Assembly (NCBI GenBank): GCA_902801485.1
Contig: CADCIP010000041.1
Span: forward strand, 1 to 35,830
DNA: 35,830 nucleotides
Source of the DNA: an uncultured Bacteroidales bacterium
GTDB taxonomy: Bacteria; Bacteroidota; Bacteroidia; Bacteroidales; Bacteroidaceae
Direction: 5' to 3'
Translations under genes and position numbers: made by a program
Part shown: piece after piece, positions 26,801 through 35,830 of the stretch
How positions within the stretch are numbered: position 1 is the first letter of the stretch
Layout: every line of letters begins with the position of its first letter
Notes under the pieces: model-generated
The model's input: the letters and a program-made list of their open reading frames with translations, nothing else
What the model was told of the DNA's origin: nothing
Database searches by the model: none

Positions 26801-28166
26801 TCTTAGGCTGGAAGGCCTGAATACCCAGACGGTGCAGTGTTGGAGCACGGTTGAGCAATACGGGATGGCCCTTCATCACATATTCCAAGATATCCCAAAT
26901 AATGGGATCCTTACGGTCTACAATCTTCTTGGCACTCTTAACGGTCTTTACAATTCCGCGTTCGATGAGTTTACGGATAACGAATGGTTTGTAAAGCTCT
27001 GCTGCCATCAACTTAGGCAGACCGCACTCGCCCATCTTCAACTCGGGACCTACAACAATTACGGAACGGGCTGAGTAGTCAACACGCTTACCCAACAGAT
27101 TCTGACGGAAACGTCCCTGCTTACCCTTCAGCGAGTCGCTCAAAGACTTCAGAGGACGGTTGCTGTCGGTCTTAACAGCACTGCTCTTACGGCTATTGTC
27201 GAAGAGGCTGTCAACGGCCTCTTGCAACATACGCTTCTCATTACGCAGAATCACCTCAGGAGCCTTAATCTCGATGAGTCGCTTCAGACGGTTGTTACGA
27301 ATAATAACACGACGGTAGAGATCGTTCAAGTCGCTGGTCGCAAAACGACCGCCATCCAATGGAACAAGAGGACGGAGCTCTGGTGGAATGACGGGAAGAA
27401 TCTTCATAATCATCCACTCAGGCTTATTGCGGCCCTTGCTGGCACGGAAACTCTCTACTACTTGCAGGCGCTTCAAGGCCTCGTTCTTTCGCTGCTGTGC
27501 AGAATCCTGGCTGGCAGAATCGCGCAACTCGTAAGACAGTTTATCCAAGTCTAACTGCAAAAGCAAATCATAGATAGCCTCAGCACCCATCTTGGCAATG
27601 AACTTATTGGGGTCATTGTCCTCAAGGAATGTATTGTTCTGGGGCAAACGGTCCATGATCTCCATGTACTCGTCCTCGGAAAGAAGGTCGAATTTCTGCA
27701 AAGGCATATCCTTGTCGTTCTCCATCACACCAGGCTGGATAACAACATAACGCTCGTAGTAGATGATAGCATCGAGCTTCTTGGTGGGAATACCCAACAG
27801 ATAGCCTATCTTATTAGGAAGAGAACGGAAGTACCAGATGTGTGCAACGGGAACAACCAACTGAATGTGTCCGCTACGCTCACGACGTACCTTCTTCTCT
27901 GTTACTTCAACACCACATCGGTCGCAGACAATACCCTTGTAGCGGATACGCTTATACTTACCACAATGGCACTCATAATCCTTGGTAGGACCAAAGATAC
28001 GCTCACAGAACAAGCCATCACGCTCTGGCTTATAGGTACGGTAGTTGATAGTCTCAGGTTTCAAGACCTCGCCATACGAATTCTCCAGGATTTCCTCAGG
28101 AGATGCCAAACCGATGGTTATCTTGGTAAAATTGTTTTTTACCTTTGTTTCTTTCTTAAAAGCCAT
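23877..28166 (-). CDS. rpoC: DNA-directed RNA polymerase subunit beta'
   Basis: The protein has 1429 residues. The N-terminal zinc site is C66, C68, C81 and C84. The catalytic [12 protein letters not shown], with its three Mg-binding aspartates, lies near residue 470-480, and the second zinc cluster includes [11 protein letters not shown]. The length and the start [13 protein letters not shown] fit Bacteroidota RpoC. It follows rpoB by 32 bases in the same operon and is the last gene before a terminator. Confidence 0.98.
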   Translation of the reverse strand: MAFKKETKVKNNFTKITIGLASPEEILENSYGEVLKPETINYRTYKPERDGLFCERIFGPTKDYECHCGKYKRIRYKGIVCDRCGVEVTEKKVRRERSGHIQLVVPVAHIWYFRSLPNKIGYLLGIPTKKLDAIIYYERYVVIQPGVMENDKDMPLQKFDLLSEDEYMEIMDRLPQNNTFLEDNDPNKFIAKMGAEAIYDLLLQLDLDKLSYELRDSASQDSAQQRKNEALKRLQVVESFRASKGRNKPEWMIMKILPVIPPELRPLVPLDGGRFATSDLNDLYRRVIIRNNRLKRLIEIKAPEVILRNEKRMLQEAVDSLFDNSRKSSAVKTDSNRPLKSLSDSLKGKQGRFRQNLLGKRVDYSARSVIVVGPELKMGECGLPKLMAAELYKPFVIRKLIERGIVKTVKSAKKIVDRKDPIIWDILEYVMKGHPVLLNRAPTLHRLGIQAFQPKMIEGKAIQLHPLACTAFNADFDGDQMAVHLPLSNEAILEAQILMLQSHNILNPANGAPITVPSQDMVLGLYYITKLRPGAKGAGLKFYGPEEAIIAYNEKRVDVHAPVFVVVDDLMEDGTLGKRMVETSVGRVIANEIIPAEVGFFNDVISKKTLRGIITDVIKTVGVARACDFLDGIKNLGYRLAYEGGLSFNLGDIIIPKEKDELIRKGNEEIDRIQGEYGMGFITDKERHNQVIDIWTHVNNDLSAILMKTMKEADQGFNAVYMMLDSGARGSAGQISQLSGMRGLMAKPQKAGAEPDTIENPIISNFKEGMSVLEYFISTHGARKGLADTALKTADAGYLTRRLVDVSHDVIITEEDCGTLRGLSCSALKNGDEVISSLYERILGRVSVHDVIHPVTGKLICAAGDEITESKAQEIEDSPIETVEIRSVLTCESKKGVCMKCYGRNLATSQMVQKGEAVGVIAAQSIGEPGTQLTLRTFHAGGVAGNAAANAMIRAKYDARLEFEELRTVDITDENGNSAQVVVGRLAEVRFVEPTTGIVLLTQSVPYGSTLYKKEGDRVEKGDVVAKWDPFNAVIVTEAPGKVQFEDVVEGFTFRVESDEATGLSENIIIESRDRTKVPAAHIVDENGELLRTYNFPIGGHIAIKDGQEVKAGDVLVKIPRVVGGGGDITGGLPRVTELFEARNPSNPAIVAEIDGEVTMGKLKRGNREIIITSKVGDVRKYLVPLSKQILVQENDYVRAGTPLSDGAITPADILAIKGPTAVQEYIVNEVQDVYRLQGVKINDKHFEVIVRQMMRKVQIEEPGDTRFLELQVVDKLEFAAENDRIWGKKVVTDAGDSETMQKGMIVTARRLRDENSQLKRKDLRLVQVRDAVPATSTQILQGITRAALQTSSFMSAASFQETTKVLNEAAINGKSDYLEGMKENVICGHLIPAGTGLREFDKIVVGNREDYDRVLASRKTLLDYVEDL

Positions 28167-28198
28167 ATTATATATCCTTTCTAAAAGAGTATTCTACG

Positions 28199-31100
28199 TT
28201 AATCCAATGTAACACTTAATCCAAGACCACGCAACTCGTGCAAGAGTACGTTCAAAGACTCAGGAATACCAGGAGTAGGCATGTGCTCACCCTTGACGAT
28301 AGCCTCGTAAGCCTTGCTACGGCCAACTACGTCATCACTCTTAATGGTGAGGATTTCCTGCAGCACATGAGAAGCACCGAAGGCCTCGATAGCCCAAACC
28401 TCCATTTCTCCGAAGCGCTGACCACCGAACTGTGCCTTACCACCAAGGGGCTGCTGGGTAATGAGTGAATACGGGCCAATGCTACGTGCATGCATCTTGT
28501 CTTCAACCATGTGACCAAGTTTAAGCATGTAGGCAACACCTACAGTTGCCAACTGGTCGAAAGGTTCTCCCGTTGCACCATCATACAACTGTGTCGAACA
28601 GTAGCGGGGCAGGCCTGCCTTGTCGGTCCACTCGCAAAGGTCATCGAGAGATGCGCCATCGAAGATAGGTGTGGCAAACTTAACGCCCAGTTTCTTGCCT
28701 GCAGCGCCAAGAACAGTCTCGAAAATCTGACCGATGTTCATACGTGAAGGAACACCCAGAGGGTTCAGAACAATATCTACAGGAGTACCATCCTCGAGGA
28801 ACGGCATATCTTCCTGACGTACCACCTTACTTACAATACCCTTGTTACCGTGACGGCCGGCCATCTTATCACCGACACCAATCTTACGCTTCTTGGCAAT
28901 ATAAACCTTAGCCATCTGAATGATACCGCTGGGCAGCTCATCACCAATGGTGATGGCATACTTCTTACGCTTCATCTCGGCATCCAGTAACTTGTACTTC
29001 TTCAAGTAATTGATAATCAACTTAGCAATCAGACCGTTAATACGGTCGTCATTGGTCCAGTTACTCAACTGGACAGCTGTAAAGTCGAAGTTGTTCAGCA
29101 TATTGGCCGTAATGCTTCCACCCTTGGCGATCAGGTCGGCACCCATATAATCCTTGATGCCTTGACTCTTCTTACCCTTGGTAAGCTCTAACAACTTATC
29201 AACGAGAATGGCCTTCAGATCTTCTACCTTGCTATTGAATTCTTCATCGATAGCTGCCAGACGAGGCTTGTCGGCATTCTTGATGGCACGTGTCTTAATG
29301 GCACGTGAGAACAATTTCTTATCTATAACAACACCGTTGAGAGATGGGCTTGCTTTCAGAGAAGCGTCCTTAACATCACCTGCTTTATCGCCGAAGATAG
29401 CACGCAGCAACTTCTCTTCAGGACTGGGATCGCTCTCACCCTTAGGTGTAATCTTACCTATCATGATATCACCAGGAGCAACACGAGCACCAATACGGAT
29501 GATACCATTCTCGTCCAAATCCTTGGTTGCCTCTTCGCTTACATTAGGGATATCTGCTGTGAGTTCCTCCATACCACGTTTAGTTTCTCGTACTTCCAGA
29601 GCAAACTCTTCAACGTGAACACTGGTAAGAATATCCTCACGAACAACACGCTCATTCAGCACGATGGCATCCTCGTAGTTGTAACCCTTCCAAGGCATGT
29701 AGGCAACCAACAGGTTCTTACCCAATGCCAACTCACCGTCTTCGGTAGAATAACCTTCAGTCAGAATCTGGCCCTCTACTACCCTATCGCCCTTATTACA
29801 AATAGGACGGAGGTCGATGGTCATATTCTGATTGGTACGACGGAACTTGGGAATACGATACTCCTTGAGAGCAGGCTCGAAACTAACAAACTCCTCATCC
29901 TCTGTACGGTCATAAAGGATACGGATGGTGGTTGCATCAACATATTCTACAACTCCGCTGCCCTCAGCCGTAATCATCGTACGTGAATCCTCACACAACT
30001 GACGTTCAATACCTGTTCCGACAATAGGAGCCTCGGTACGCATCAAAGGAACTGCCTGACGCATCATGTTAGATCCCATCAATGCACGGTGAGCATCGTC
30101 GTGTTCCAGGAAGGGAATCAAAGATGCTGCAATTGAGGCAATCTGCTGAGGAGCAACGTCCATCAGGTTTACCTCGCTGGGAGGAACGACAGGATAGTCA
30201 TCGTCCTGACGGCACTTAACCTTAGTACGGATAAATGTTCCGTCCTCATTCAAAGGAGCATTTCCCTGACCGATAATCTGACCTTCCTCTTCCTCGGCAG
30301 TCATATACTGAACACCTTCTGGCGAGAGGTCAACAACAGCATTATTTACCTTACGGTAGGGAGTCTCGATGAAGCCCAAGTCGTTAATCTTTGCAAAGAC
30401 GCAAAGCGATGAAATAAGACCAATGTTAGGACCTTCAGGAGACTCGATTGGACATAGACGTCCGTAGTGGGTGTAGTGTACGTCTCGAACCTCGAAGCCG
30501 GCACGTTCACGAGACAAACCACCAGGACCTAAAGCAGACAAACGACGCTTGTGAGTAACCTCTGCCAAAGGGTTGGTCTGATCCATAAACTGGCTCAAGG
30601 CGTTTGTTCCGAAGAACGTGTTGATAACGCTACTGATAGTCTTTGCGTTAATAAGGTCGGTTGGTGTAAATACTTCGTTGTCGCGAACATTCATACGTTC
30701 ACGAATGGTACGGCTCATACGAGCCAGACCAATGGCAAACTGGTTTGCCAACTGCTCACCAACGGTACGTACGCGACGGTTGCTCAAGTGGTCAATATCA
30801 TCGACATTGGCCTTTGAGTTCACCAACTCAATAAGATACTTGATAATCTCGATAATATCCTCCTTGGTCAGCGTACGAACGCTCATATCTGTGTCCAGAT
30901 TCAACTTCTTGTTGATACGGTAACGTCCTACCTCACCAAGATCGTAACGCTTCTCGCTGAAGAACAGATTGAAGATAACCTCGCGTGCACTGGCATCATC
31001 GGCAGGATCTGCATTACGAAGTTGTCTGTATATATACCAAATGGCTTCACGCTCGCTATTTGAGGTATCTTTCTGTAATGTATTGAAAATGATTGAATAG

Positions 31101-32008
31101 TCTGAACTCTGACCATCCTCTTTGTGTATAAGGATAGTAGGAACATTGCTATCCAAAATAATTTCTATGGCATCATCTGTCAGTTCGCTTTCACGGTCCA
31201 AGATAACCTCGTTACGCTCGATAGAAACAACTTCGCCGGTATCCTCATCAACAAAGTCTTCAGTCCAACTCTTCAGAACGCGGGCAGCCAACTTCTGCCC
31301 CTTTCTTTCTTCCAGACTCTGACGAGTTACCTTAACCTCTTCTGCAAGGTTGAAGATTTCCAGAATATCCTTATCGTTTTCAAAACCGATGGCTCTTAAA
31401 AGGGTTGTTACGGGAAGCTTTTTCTTACGGTCGATATACGCATACATTACATTATTAATATCAGTAGCGAACTCGATCCAGCTACCCTTAAATGGAATGA
31501 TACGTGCAGAATACAACTGCGTACCATTAGCGTGTACACTACTACCAAAGAATACACCAGGAGAGCGATGCAACTGAGAAACAACAACGCGCTCAGCTCC
31601 GTTGATAATAAATGTACCATTATCCGTCATGTAAGGGATGGGACCAAGAAAGACATCCTGAATCACCATATCAAAGTCCTCATGATCGGGGTCTGTACAA
31701 TACAACTTCAGTTTAGCCTTCAAAGGTACACTGTAAGTAAGTCCTCTTTCCAAACACTCCTCTATTGAATAGCGGGGAGGGTCAATGTAGTAGTCAAGGA
31801 ACTCCAAAACAAAGTTGTTGCGCGTATCCTGAATAGGGAAATTCTCGGCAAAAACCTTGTAAAGACCGTCATTCTTGCGAAGTTCTGGTGGAGTATCTAA
31901 CTGGAGAAAGTCTTTGAACGACTTTAACTGCACTTCCAAAAAGTCGGGATATGCCATCGGACTTTTGACAGAAGCGAAATTTACTCTTTGATTAATAATA
32001 TTAGCCAT
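28199..32008 (-). CDS. rpoB: DNA-directed RNA polymerase subunit beta
   Basis: The protein has 1269 residues and starts [15 protein letters not shown]. The rifampicin-binding segment [28 protein letters not shown] is intact: D476, H486 and S491 correspond to E. coli D516, H526 and S531, so no common resistance change is present. The C-terminal part has the [13 protein letters not shown] and [31 protein letters not shown]-type blocks that contact the active site. The 104-base gap to rplL carries an attenuator-like hairpin. Confidence 0.98.
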   Translation of the reverse strand: MANIINQRVNFASVKSPMAYPDFLEVQLKSFKDFLQLDTPPELRKNDGLYKVFAENFPIQDTRNNFVLEFLDYYIDPPRYSIEECLERGLTYSVPLKAKLKLYCTDPDHEDFDMVIQDVFLGPIPYMTDNGTFIINGAERVVVSQLHRSPGVFFGSSVHANGTQLYSARIIPFKGSWIEFATDINNVMYAYIDRKKKLPVTTLLRAIGFENDKDILEIFNLAEEVKVTRQSLEERKGQKLAARVLKSWTEDFVDEDTGEVVSIERNEVILDRESELTDDAIEIILDSNVPTILIHKEDGQSSDYSIIFNTLQKDTSNSEREAIWYIYRQLRNADPADDASAREVIFNLFFSEKRYDLGEVGRYRINKKLNLDTDMSVRTLTKEDIIEIIKYLIELVNSKANVDDIDHLSNRRVRTVGEQLANQFAIGLARMSRTIRERMNVRDNEVFTPTDLINAKTISSVINTFFGTNALSQFMDQTNPLAEVTHKRRLSALGPGGLSRERAGFEVRDVHYTHYGRLCPIESPEGPNIGLISSLCVFAKINDLGFIETPYRKVNNAVVDLSPEGVQYMTAEEEEGQIIGQGNAPLNEDGTFIRTKVKCRQDDDYPVVPPSEVNLMDVAPQQIASIAASLIPFLEHDDAHRALMGSNMMRQAVPLMRTEAPIVGTGIERQLCEDSRTMITAEGSGVVEYVDATTIRILYDRTEDEEFVSFEPALKEYRIPKFRRTNQNMTIDLRPICNKGDRVVEGQILTEGYSTEDGELALGKNLLVAYMPWKGYNYEDAIVLNERVVREDILTSVHVEEFALEVRETKRGMEELTADIPNVSEEATKDLDENGIIRIGARVAPGDIMIGKITPKGESDPSPEEKLLRAIFGDKAGDVKDASLKASPSLNGVVIDKKLFSRAIKTRAIKNADKPRLAAIDEEFNSKVEDLKAILVDKLLELTKGKKSQGIKDYMGADLIAKGGSITANMLNNFDFTAVQLSNWTNDDRINGLIAKLIINYLKKYKLLDAEMKRKKYAITIGDELPSGIIQMAKVYIAKKRKIGVGDKMAGRHGNKGIVSKVVRQEDMPFLEDGTPVDIVLNPLGVPSRMNIGQIFETVLGAAGKKLGVKFATPIFDGASLDDLCEWTDKAGLPRYCSTQLYDGATGEPFDQLATVGVAYMLKLGHMVEDKMHARSIGPYSLITQQPLGGKAQFGGQRFGEMEVWAIEAFGASHVLQEILTIKSDDVVGRSKAYEAIVKGEHMPTPGIPESLNVLLHELRGLGLSVTLD

Positions 32009-32056
32009 CTAAAACAGATTTGATTGACTCGTGAAAGTTTTTAGACACAAAAAGGC

Positions 32057-32083
32057 AAAGAACCCTCTACCAGAGGATCCTTT
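32057..32083 (-). terminator. attenuator-like hairpin between rplL and rpoB
   Basis: Arms 32057-32068 and 32072-32083 form a 12-bp stem with two mismatches and a 3-base loop. On the minus strand it is followed by GCCTTTTTGTG, a T run. It lies 29 bases past the rplL stop, like the E. coli rplL-rpoB attenuator that keeps polymerase output lower than ribosomal protein output. Mechanism inferred by analogy. Confidence 0.6.
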
Positions 32084-32112
32084 ACCATATTACCTGTTAA
32101 ACAGGGGTTAGA

Positions 32113-32484
32113 TTACTTCAACTCGATTTCTGCACCAGCCTCCTCGAGGGTCTTCTTCAGAGCCTCTGCGTCAGCCTTAGGCATACCTTCTTTCAAAGTG
32201 CTGGGAGCACCGTCAACGAGCTCCTTAGCTTCCTTCAAACCGAGACCGCAAGCTTCCTTAACGGCCTTTACAACCTGGAGTTTAGCAGCACCTGCGCTCT
32301 TGAGGATTACATCGAAGTCGGTCTTCTCCTCAGCAGCAGCACCACCTTCACCACCAGCAGCTACAACAACAGCAGCAGCAGCGGGCTCAATACCATAAGT
32401 CTCCTTAAGTTCGTTCTTAAGATCAATTACTTCCTGTACTGTGAGCGCAACGAGCTCAGCAGCAATAGCCTTAATATCAGCCAT
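32113..32484 (-). CDS. rplL: ribosomal protein L7/L12
   Basis: The protein has 123 residues. An N-terminal dimerisation helix region ([26 protein letters not shown]) is followed by an Ala/Gly-rich hinge (about 35-52) and the C-terminal domain with [15 protein letters not shown], which recruits translation factors. It forms the ribosomal stalk on L10, whose gene lies 38 bases upstream in the same operon. Confidence 0.98.
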   Translation of the reverse strand: MADIKAIAAELVALTVQEVIDLKNELKETYGIEPAAAAVVVAAGGEGGAAAEEKTDFDVILKSAGAAKLQVVKAVKEACGLGLKEAKELVDGAPSTLKEGMPKADAEALKKTLEEAGAEIELK

Positions 32485-32522
32485 TTTGTTTAATGTATTT
32501 AATTGTTATTATTCTTAGTTAA

Positions 32523-33020
32523 TTACTCTGCAGCTGCTTGTGCTTCGCGGTTCTCCAATGCACTCAGTACATTCATAATCGGAGACTCCAAAGCTGCGAT
32601 AACATCTGCAATAAGTTCGTTCTTGCTCTTCAGTGCAGCAAGTGTATTCAACTGGTCTGCACCAACATATACAGTCTGCTCAGCAAAAGCAGCCTTCAAA
32701 GCAGGCTTCTCCTGTTTCTTGCTTGCAAACTCCTTAAGCATCTTAGCGGGAACGTTAGCAGTCTCTGTGAAAATCAATGCAGTAGAACCCTTCAGCACAC
32801 TGTACATTTCGCTGAAGTCAGTCTCGTTTGCATCCAAGGCCTTCTTCAACAAAGTGTTCTTAACAGCAACCATCTTTACGCTGCTCTGGAAACACTTACG
32901 ACGCATTGCACTTGTTGTTTCTGCATTCATTCCCTCAATATCTACCAAATAGAAATGAGGATACTGCTGCAGCAAAGCACTAATCTGCTCTACAATAACA
33001 CTTTTATCTTCCTTTCTCAT
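32523..33020 (-). CDS. rplJ: ribosomal protein L10
   Basis: The protein has 165 residues, starting MRKEDKSVIVEQISALLQQYPHFYLVDIEGM. The N-terminal domain binds 23S rRNA, with RRKCFQSSVKMVAVKNTLLKKAL typical of L10. The Ala-rich C terminus carries L7/L12 dimers. It lies 14 bases after rplA, so no long L10-leader autoregulatory RNA can fit directly before it. Confidence 0.97.
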   Translation of the reverse strand: MRKEDKSVIVEQISALLQQYPHFYLVDIEGMNAETTSAMRRKCFQSSVKMVAVKNTLLKKALDANETDFSEMYSVLKGSTALIFTETANVPAKMLKEFASKKQEKPALKAAFAEQTVYVGADQLNTLAALKSKNELIADVIAALESPIMNVLSALENREAQAAAE

Positions 33021-33034
33021 GACTTTCTGTAATT

Positions 33035-33733
33035 TTAGATTTCCTCAGTAGCCTTCGGATCTACTTTGATACCACGGCTCATAGTACTTGAAAGATAAAT
33101 GCTCTTAACATATGTACCCTTAGCAGCAGCAGGCTTCAGTTTGATAATAGTTGCCATAAACTCTTTTGCGTTCTGGGCAATCTGCTCAGCAGAGAAAGAT
33201 ACCTTACCGATAGAAGCGTGAATAATACCAGTCTTATCTACCTTGAAGTCAATCTTACCTTGCTTAACCTCACGAACAGCCTTAGCTACATCCATGGTTA
33301 CAGTTCCACTCTTGGGGTTTGGCATCAAACCACGGGGACCCAGTACACGTCCAAGTGCACCAATCTTACCCATGATTGCAGGCATTGTGATGATGACATC
33401 AATGTCTGTCCAACCACCTTTAATCTTCTCGATATACTCATCGAGACCTACATAGTCAGCACCTGCCTCTTTGGCAGCAGCTTCAGCATCTGGTGTGCAA
33501 AGGCACAATACGCGTGTAACCTTACCTGTTCCATTAGGAAGTGATACAACACCACGTACCATCTGATTAGCCTTTCTGGGGTCAACGCCCAAACGCACAT
33601 CAATATCTACAGAAGCATCAAACTTGGTTGTAGTAATTTCCTTAACCAAGGCTGAAGCCTCTTTCAGAGTGTATGCTTTCCCTGCTTCAATCTTATCAGC
33701 TACCAACTTCTGGTTTTTTGTCAGTTTACTCAT
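33035..33733 (-). CDS. rplA: ribosomal protein L1
   Basis: The protein has 232 residues. It contains [39 protein letters not shown] and the C-terminal [20 protein letters not shown], all standard L1 sequence. It forms the L1 stalk at the E site and in many bacteria represses its own operon. It follows rplK by 17 bases. Confidence 0.98.
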   Translation of the reverse strand: MSKLTKNQKLVADKIEAGKAYTLKEASALVKEITTTKFDASVDIDVRLGVDPRKANQMVRGVVSLPNGTGKVTRVLCLCTPDAEAAAKEAGADYVGLDEYIEKIKGGWTDIDVIITMPAIMGKIGALGRVLGPRGLMPNPKSGTVTMDVAKAVREVKQGKIDFKVDKTGIIHASIGKVSFSAEQIAQNAKEFMATIIKLKPAAAKGTYVKSIYLSSTMSRGIKVDPKATEEI

Positions 33734-33750
33734 TGTAATTGAAGTTTAAA

Positions 33751-34191
33751 TTATTTACCAGGGAACTCACCCTTTACAGTGATACCCATACTTCTGGCTG
33801 TACCTGCTACCAAAGTCATTGCAGCCTCTACAGTAAAACAGTTCAAATCAGGCATTTTATCCTGAGCAATTGTGCGAACCTGATCCCAAGTAATCTCGGC
33901 AACCTTTTTACGGTTGGGCTCAGCAGAACCGCCCTTAATCTTGGCAACTTCCATCAACTGTACTGCAACAGGAGGAGTCTTTACGATGAAATCATAAGAC
34001 TTATCTGTGTAGTAAGTAATAACAACAGGCAACACCTTACCGGCCTTATCCTGTGTTCTGGCGTTGAATGCCTTACAGAAATCCATAATATTGATTCCCT
34101 TAGAACCTAATGCAGGTCCAACTGGGGGAGATGGATTTGCAGCGCCTCCTTTAATCTGTAATTTGATTAATCCAGCAACTTCTTTAGCCAT
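33751..34191 (-). CDS. rplK: ribosomal protein L11
   Basis: The protein has 146 residues, starting [43 protein letters not shown]. The Pro-rich hinge and the C-terminal rRNA-binding domain ([20 protein letters not shown]) are intact. L11 binds the GTPase centre of 23S rRNA and is needed for RelA activation and thiopeptide action. It is the first gene of the ribosomal part of the operon, 55 bases after nusG. Confidence 0.98.
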   Translation of the reverse strand: MAKEVAGLIKLQIKGGAANPSPPVGPALGSKGINIMDFCKAFNARTQDKAGKVLPVVITYYTDKSYDFIVKTPPVAVQLMEVAKIKGGSAEPNRKKVAEITWDQVRTIAQDKMPDLNCFTVEAAMTLVAGTARSMGITVKGEFPGK

Positions 34192-34238
34192 TTGATTTTT
34201 ATTTTATTATTTATTAAATAAAAGCGTAACACGCGTAA

Positions 34239-34246
34239 CAAACGTA
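34239..34246 (-). promoter_or_regulatory. possible internal promoter before rplK
   Basis: On the minus strand TACGTTTG fits TAnnTTTG, directly after the nusG stop codon and 47 bases before the rplK start. The spacer is very A/T-rich. It could let the rplKAJL-rpoBC part be transcribed separately from secE-nusG. No clear -33 element supports it. Confidence 0.35.
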
Positions 34247-34801
34247 TTACTGCCTTTCTACTTGTGAAAAACCAAGTTCCAATGGAGTTTTACGTCCAAA
34301 GATCTTAACCATCACCTTCAGTTTCTTCTTTTCGTTATTTACATCCTCAATCGTAGCGTCAAAGCCAAAGAAAGGACCTTCTGTAACTTTTACGCTTTCG
34401 CCGACTTCGAATGGAATTGATACATCCTCTGGAATTTCGGCGATCTCATCAATTGTACCCAGCATCTGACTTACCTCAGCAGGTCGTAGAGGCATAGGCT
34501 TTGTGTTTGACTTGGTATCACTCAGGAAACCCAAAACATTTGGTACATTACGTAACATAGGCTGAACCTCACCCACCAATTCTGCCTCTACAAAGACATA
34601 ACCGGCAAAGCGATTCTTTTCCTTTACCTTACGCTTGCCATTGGCAATCGTAACTACCTTTTCTGTTGGAATTAAGACCTGGTTTACATGCTTGGCGAAC
34701 TCTCCACCTTGGTGAAGCATCGCTTCGATGTATTCCTTAACCTTGCCTTCCTTTCCACTAATGGCACGCATAACGTACCATCTCATTTCTATTTCAGCCA
34801 T
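34247..34801 (-). CDS. nusG: transcription termination/antitermination protein NusG
   Basis: The protein has 184 residues from the ATG at 34801 ([28 protein letters not shown]); an earlier TTG at 34807 is less likely. The NGN domain includes [13 protein letters not shown] and [10 protein letters not shown]; the C-terminal KOW domain has [23 protein letters not shown]. NusG binds RNA polymerase and couples it to ribosomes or Rho. It follows secE by 15 bases. Confidence 0.97.
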   Translation of the reverse strand: MAEIEMRWYVMRAISGKEGKVKEYIEAMLHQGGEFAKHVNQVLIPTEKVVTIANGKRKVKEKNRFAGYVFVEAELVGEVQPMLRNVPNVLGFLSDTKSNTKPMPLRPAEVSQMLGTIDEIAEIPEDVSIPFEVGESVKVTEGPFFGFDATIEDVNNEKKKLKVMVKIFGRKTPLELGFSQVERQ

Positions 34802-34816
34802 TACCAAACAGAATGA

Positions 34817-35014
34817 TTAACGTAATAAACCGTAAACAAGTTCCATTCCTGACTGGAAGAACCAATCCATAACGAAAACAACCAGCGCTATACATAGGGA
34901 AGCTGTTAATACTACAACAGCGCTGTTCATCAACTCCGAACGTGTAGGCCAAGTGGTCTTATGCACAAGCTCTTCGTATGAATCTTTACAGTATGTTTTA
35001 ATTTCTTCTAACAT
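34817..35014 (-). CDS. secE: preprotein translocase subunit SecE
   Basis: The protein has 65 residues from the ATG at 35014 (MLEEIKTYCKDSYEELVHKTTWPTRSELMN). A frame extension to 35062 would run through the tRNA gene and is rejected. It is the short, single-span form of SecE: an amphipathic helix with TWPTR, then one membrane segment (about 31-51). It holds SecY together in the inner membrane. Confidence 0.95.
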   Translation of the reverse strand: MLEEIKTYCKDSYEELVHKTTWPTRSELMNSAVVVLTASLCIALVVFVMDWFFQSGMELVYGLLR

Positions 35015-35032
35015 AATTGTATTGTTTAATTG

Positions 35033-35105
35033 CACGGGAAGAGAGGCTCGAACTCCCGACACCTGGTTTTGGAGACCAGTGCTCTACCAACTGAGCTATT
35101 CCCGT
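35033..35105 (-). tRNA. tRNA-Trp (anticodon CCA)
   Basis: This 73-base gene on the minus strand has acceptor stem ACGGGAA/TTCCCGT, D arm AGCTCAGTTGGTAGAGC, anticodon stem CTGGT/ACCAG with loop CTCCAAA (anticodon CCA), and T arm around GTTCGAGCC. CCA is not encoded at the 3' end. Its place between tuf and secE is the usual Bacteroidota order. Confidence 0.97.
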
Positions 35106-35111
35106 AAAATA

Positions 35112-35134
35112 CTGCCTCCAGAATCTGAAGGCAG
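35112..35134 (-). terminator. hairpin between tuf and tRNA-Trp
   Basis: CTGCCTTCAG and CTGGAGGCAG (minus strand) form a 10-bp stem with one G-U pair and a 3-base loop. A modest T-rich tail (TATTTTA) follows. It ends 7 bases before the tRNA 5' end, so it could be a leaky terminator of tuf or a processing signal for the tRNA precursor. Confidence 0.5.
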
Positions 35135-35157
35135 CAAAAATATTTAGGGTTTCCCGA

Positions 35158-35830
35158 TTAATCGAACACCTCTGTGATCTGGCCAGAACCAACGGTACGA
35201 CCACCTTCACGAATAGCGAAACGAAGACCTACGTTCAGAGCTACTGCATAGATGAGCTCGACCTTAATCTCAACGTTATCACCAGGCATTACCATCTCGA
35301 TTCCATCAGGCAGGTGGATTTCACCTGTACAGTCCATGGTACGGAGATAGAACTGAGGACGATATTTGTTACCGAAGGGAGTATGACGACCACCCTCTTC
35401 CTTCTTCAATACATAGATAGAAGCCTTGAAGCCCTTGTGAGGAGTGATAGCACCGGGGTGTGTGATAACCATACCACGCTTAACCTCGTTCTTATCAATA
35501 CCACGAAGCAACAGACCTACGTTATCACCAGCTTCACCTTCGTCAAGAATCTTACGGAACATCTCAACGCCGGTAATAACTGACTTCTTATCCTCACCGA
35601 GACCAAGAATCTGAACCTCATCGCCTACCTTAACAACACCAGTCTCGATACGACCAGTAGCAACGGTACCACGACCCGTGATTGAGAACACGTCCTCAAC
35701 AGGCATCAAGAATGGCTTATCAACGGCACGTACGGGCTCCTGAATCCAAGTATCGCAAGCATCCATCAGCTCCATAACCTTGTCTTCCCACTCCTTAACA
35801 CCATTCAAGGCACCAAGAGCAGAACCGCGG
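35158..35830 (-). CDS. tuf: elongation factor Tu, 5' end cut by the window
   Basis: About 224 codons are present; the N-terminal 170 or so residues lie beyond 35830. The sequence begins at the end of the GTPase domain ([22 protein letters not shown], with the G5 SAL element), then domain II ([25 protein letters not shown]) and domain III ([21 protein letters not shown] to [10 protein letters not shown]-stop). It delivers aminoacyl-tRNA to the ribosome. No domain III change of the kirromycin-resistance kind stands out. Confidence 0.97.
   Translation of the reverse strand, partial: RGSALGALNGVKEWEDKVMELMDACDTWIQEPVRAVDKPFLMPVEDVFSITGRGTVATGRIETGVVKVGDEVQILGLGEDKKSVITGVEMFRKILDEGEAGDNVGLLLRGIDKNEVKRGMVITHPGAITPHKGFKASIYVLKKEEGGRHTPFGNKYRPQFYLRTMDCTGEIHLPDGIEMVMPGDNVEIKVELIYAVALNVGLRFAIREGGRTVGSGQITEVFD

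Noticed and set aside
30541-30610. Possible rifampicin-resistance changes in rpoB
   Set aside because: The key positions D476, H486 and S491 are wild type.
35015-35062. Upstream extension of secE to 35062
   Set aside because: It would overlap the tRNA-Trp gene; the ATG at 35014 gives the normal SecE start.

Overview
The window looks like a chromosome segment of a gut- or rumen-type Bacteroidota, most likely Prevotella or a close relative. The signs are promoter boxes of the form TAnnTTTG, start codons mostly without Shine-Dalgarno sequences, many secreted fucose- and rhamnose-cleaving enzymes, the short C-terminal tail LSGR...GxYxxNGxKxLR, and the order tuf - tRNA-Trp - secE - nusG - rplK - rplA - rplJ - rplL - rpoB - rpoC. 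The species assignment is inference.

Layout. (1) Positions 1-8724, + strand: a tandem promoter-bearing repeat, a GH29 alpha-L-fucosidase, an HD-domain 3'-5' exoribonuclease of the YhaM type, a GH95 enzyme and a GH106 alpha-L-rhamnosidase-type enzyme. Together the secreted enzymes would strip terminal fucose/galactose and rhamnose from a plant or host glycan. No SusC/SusD pair is present. (2) Positions 8725-10382: 1.66 kb with no convincing gene, filled with tandem repeats, long inverted repeats and a cloverleaf-like nested palindrome of about 456 bases. (3) Positions 10383-20767: a divergent surface-glycan cluster. The minus-strand operon carries two sister membrane acyltransferases, a TagD-like cytidylyltransferase, a lone asparagine-synthetase domain and a LicD phosphotransferase. 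The plus-strand arm carries three glycosyltransferases, proC, a CDP-alcohol phosphatidyltransferase and an IspD/TarI-type cytidylyltransferase. Two CTP-using activators and two users of CDP-alcohols in one locus suggest phospho-alditol decoration of a glycan or lipid. (4) Positions 20796-23690, - strand: a second, remote GH106-type enzyme. (5) Positions 23820-35830, - strand: the RNA polymerase / ribosomal protein / EF-Tu block, with tuf cut by the window edge.

The most unusual feature is the repeat population. GC-rich palindromes (CCCTCCCTnnnAGGGAGGG) and 7-base tandem repeats lie between genes and also inside coding genes in frame: in licD, in the first GH106 gene and in a GT4 glycosyltransferase. 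In two genes the palindrome is read in the same frame and gives the same peptide core (LP[IV]REG). Some heptamer tracts sit where a copy-number change would shift a reading frame or alter a promoter or leader. All calls come from reading the sequence; no database search was run.
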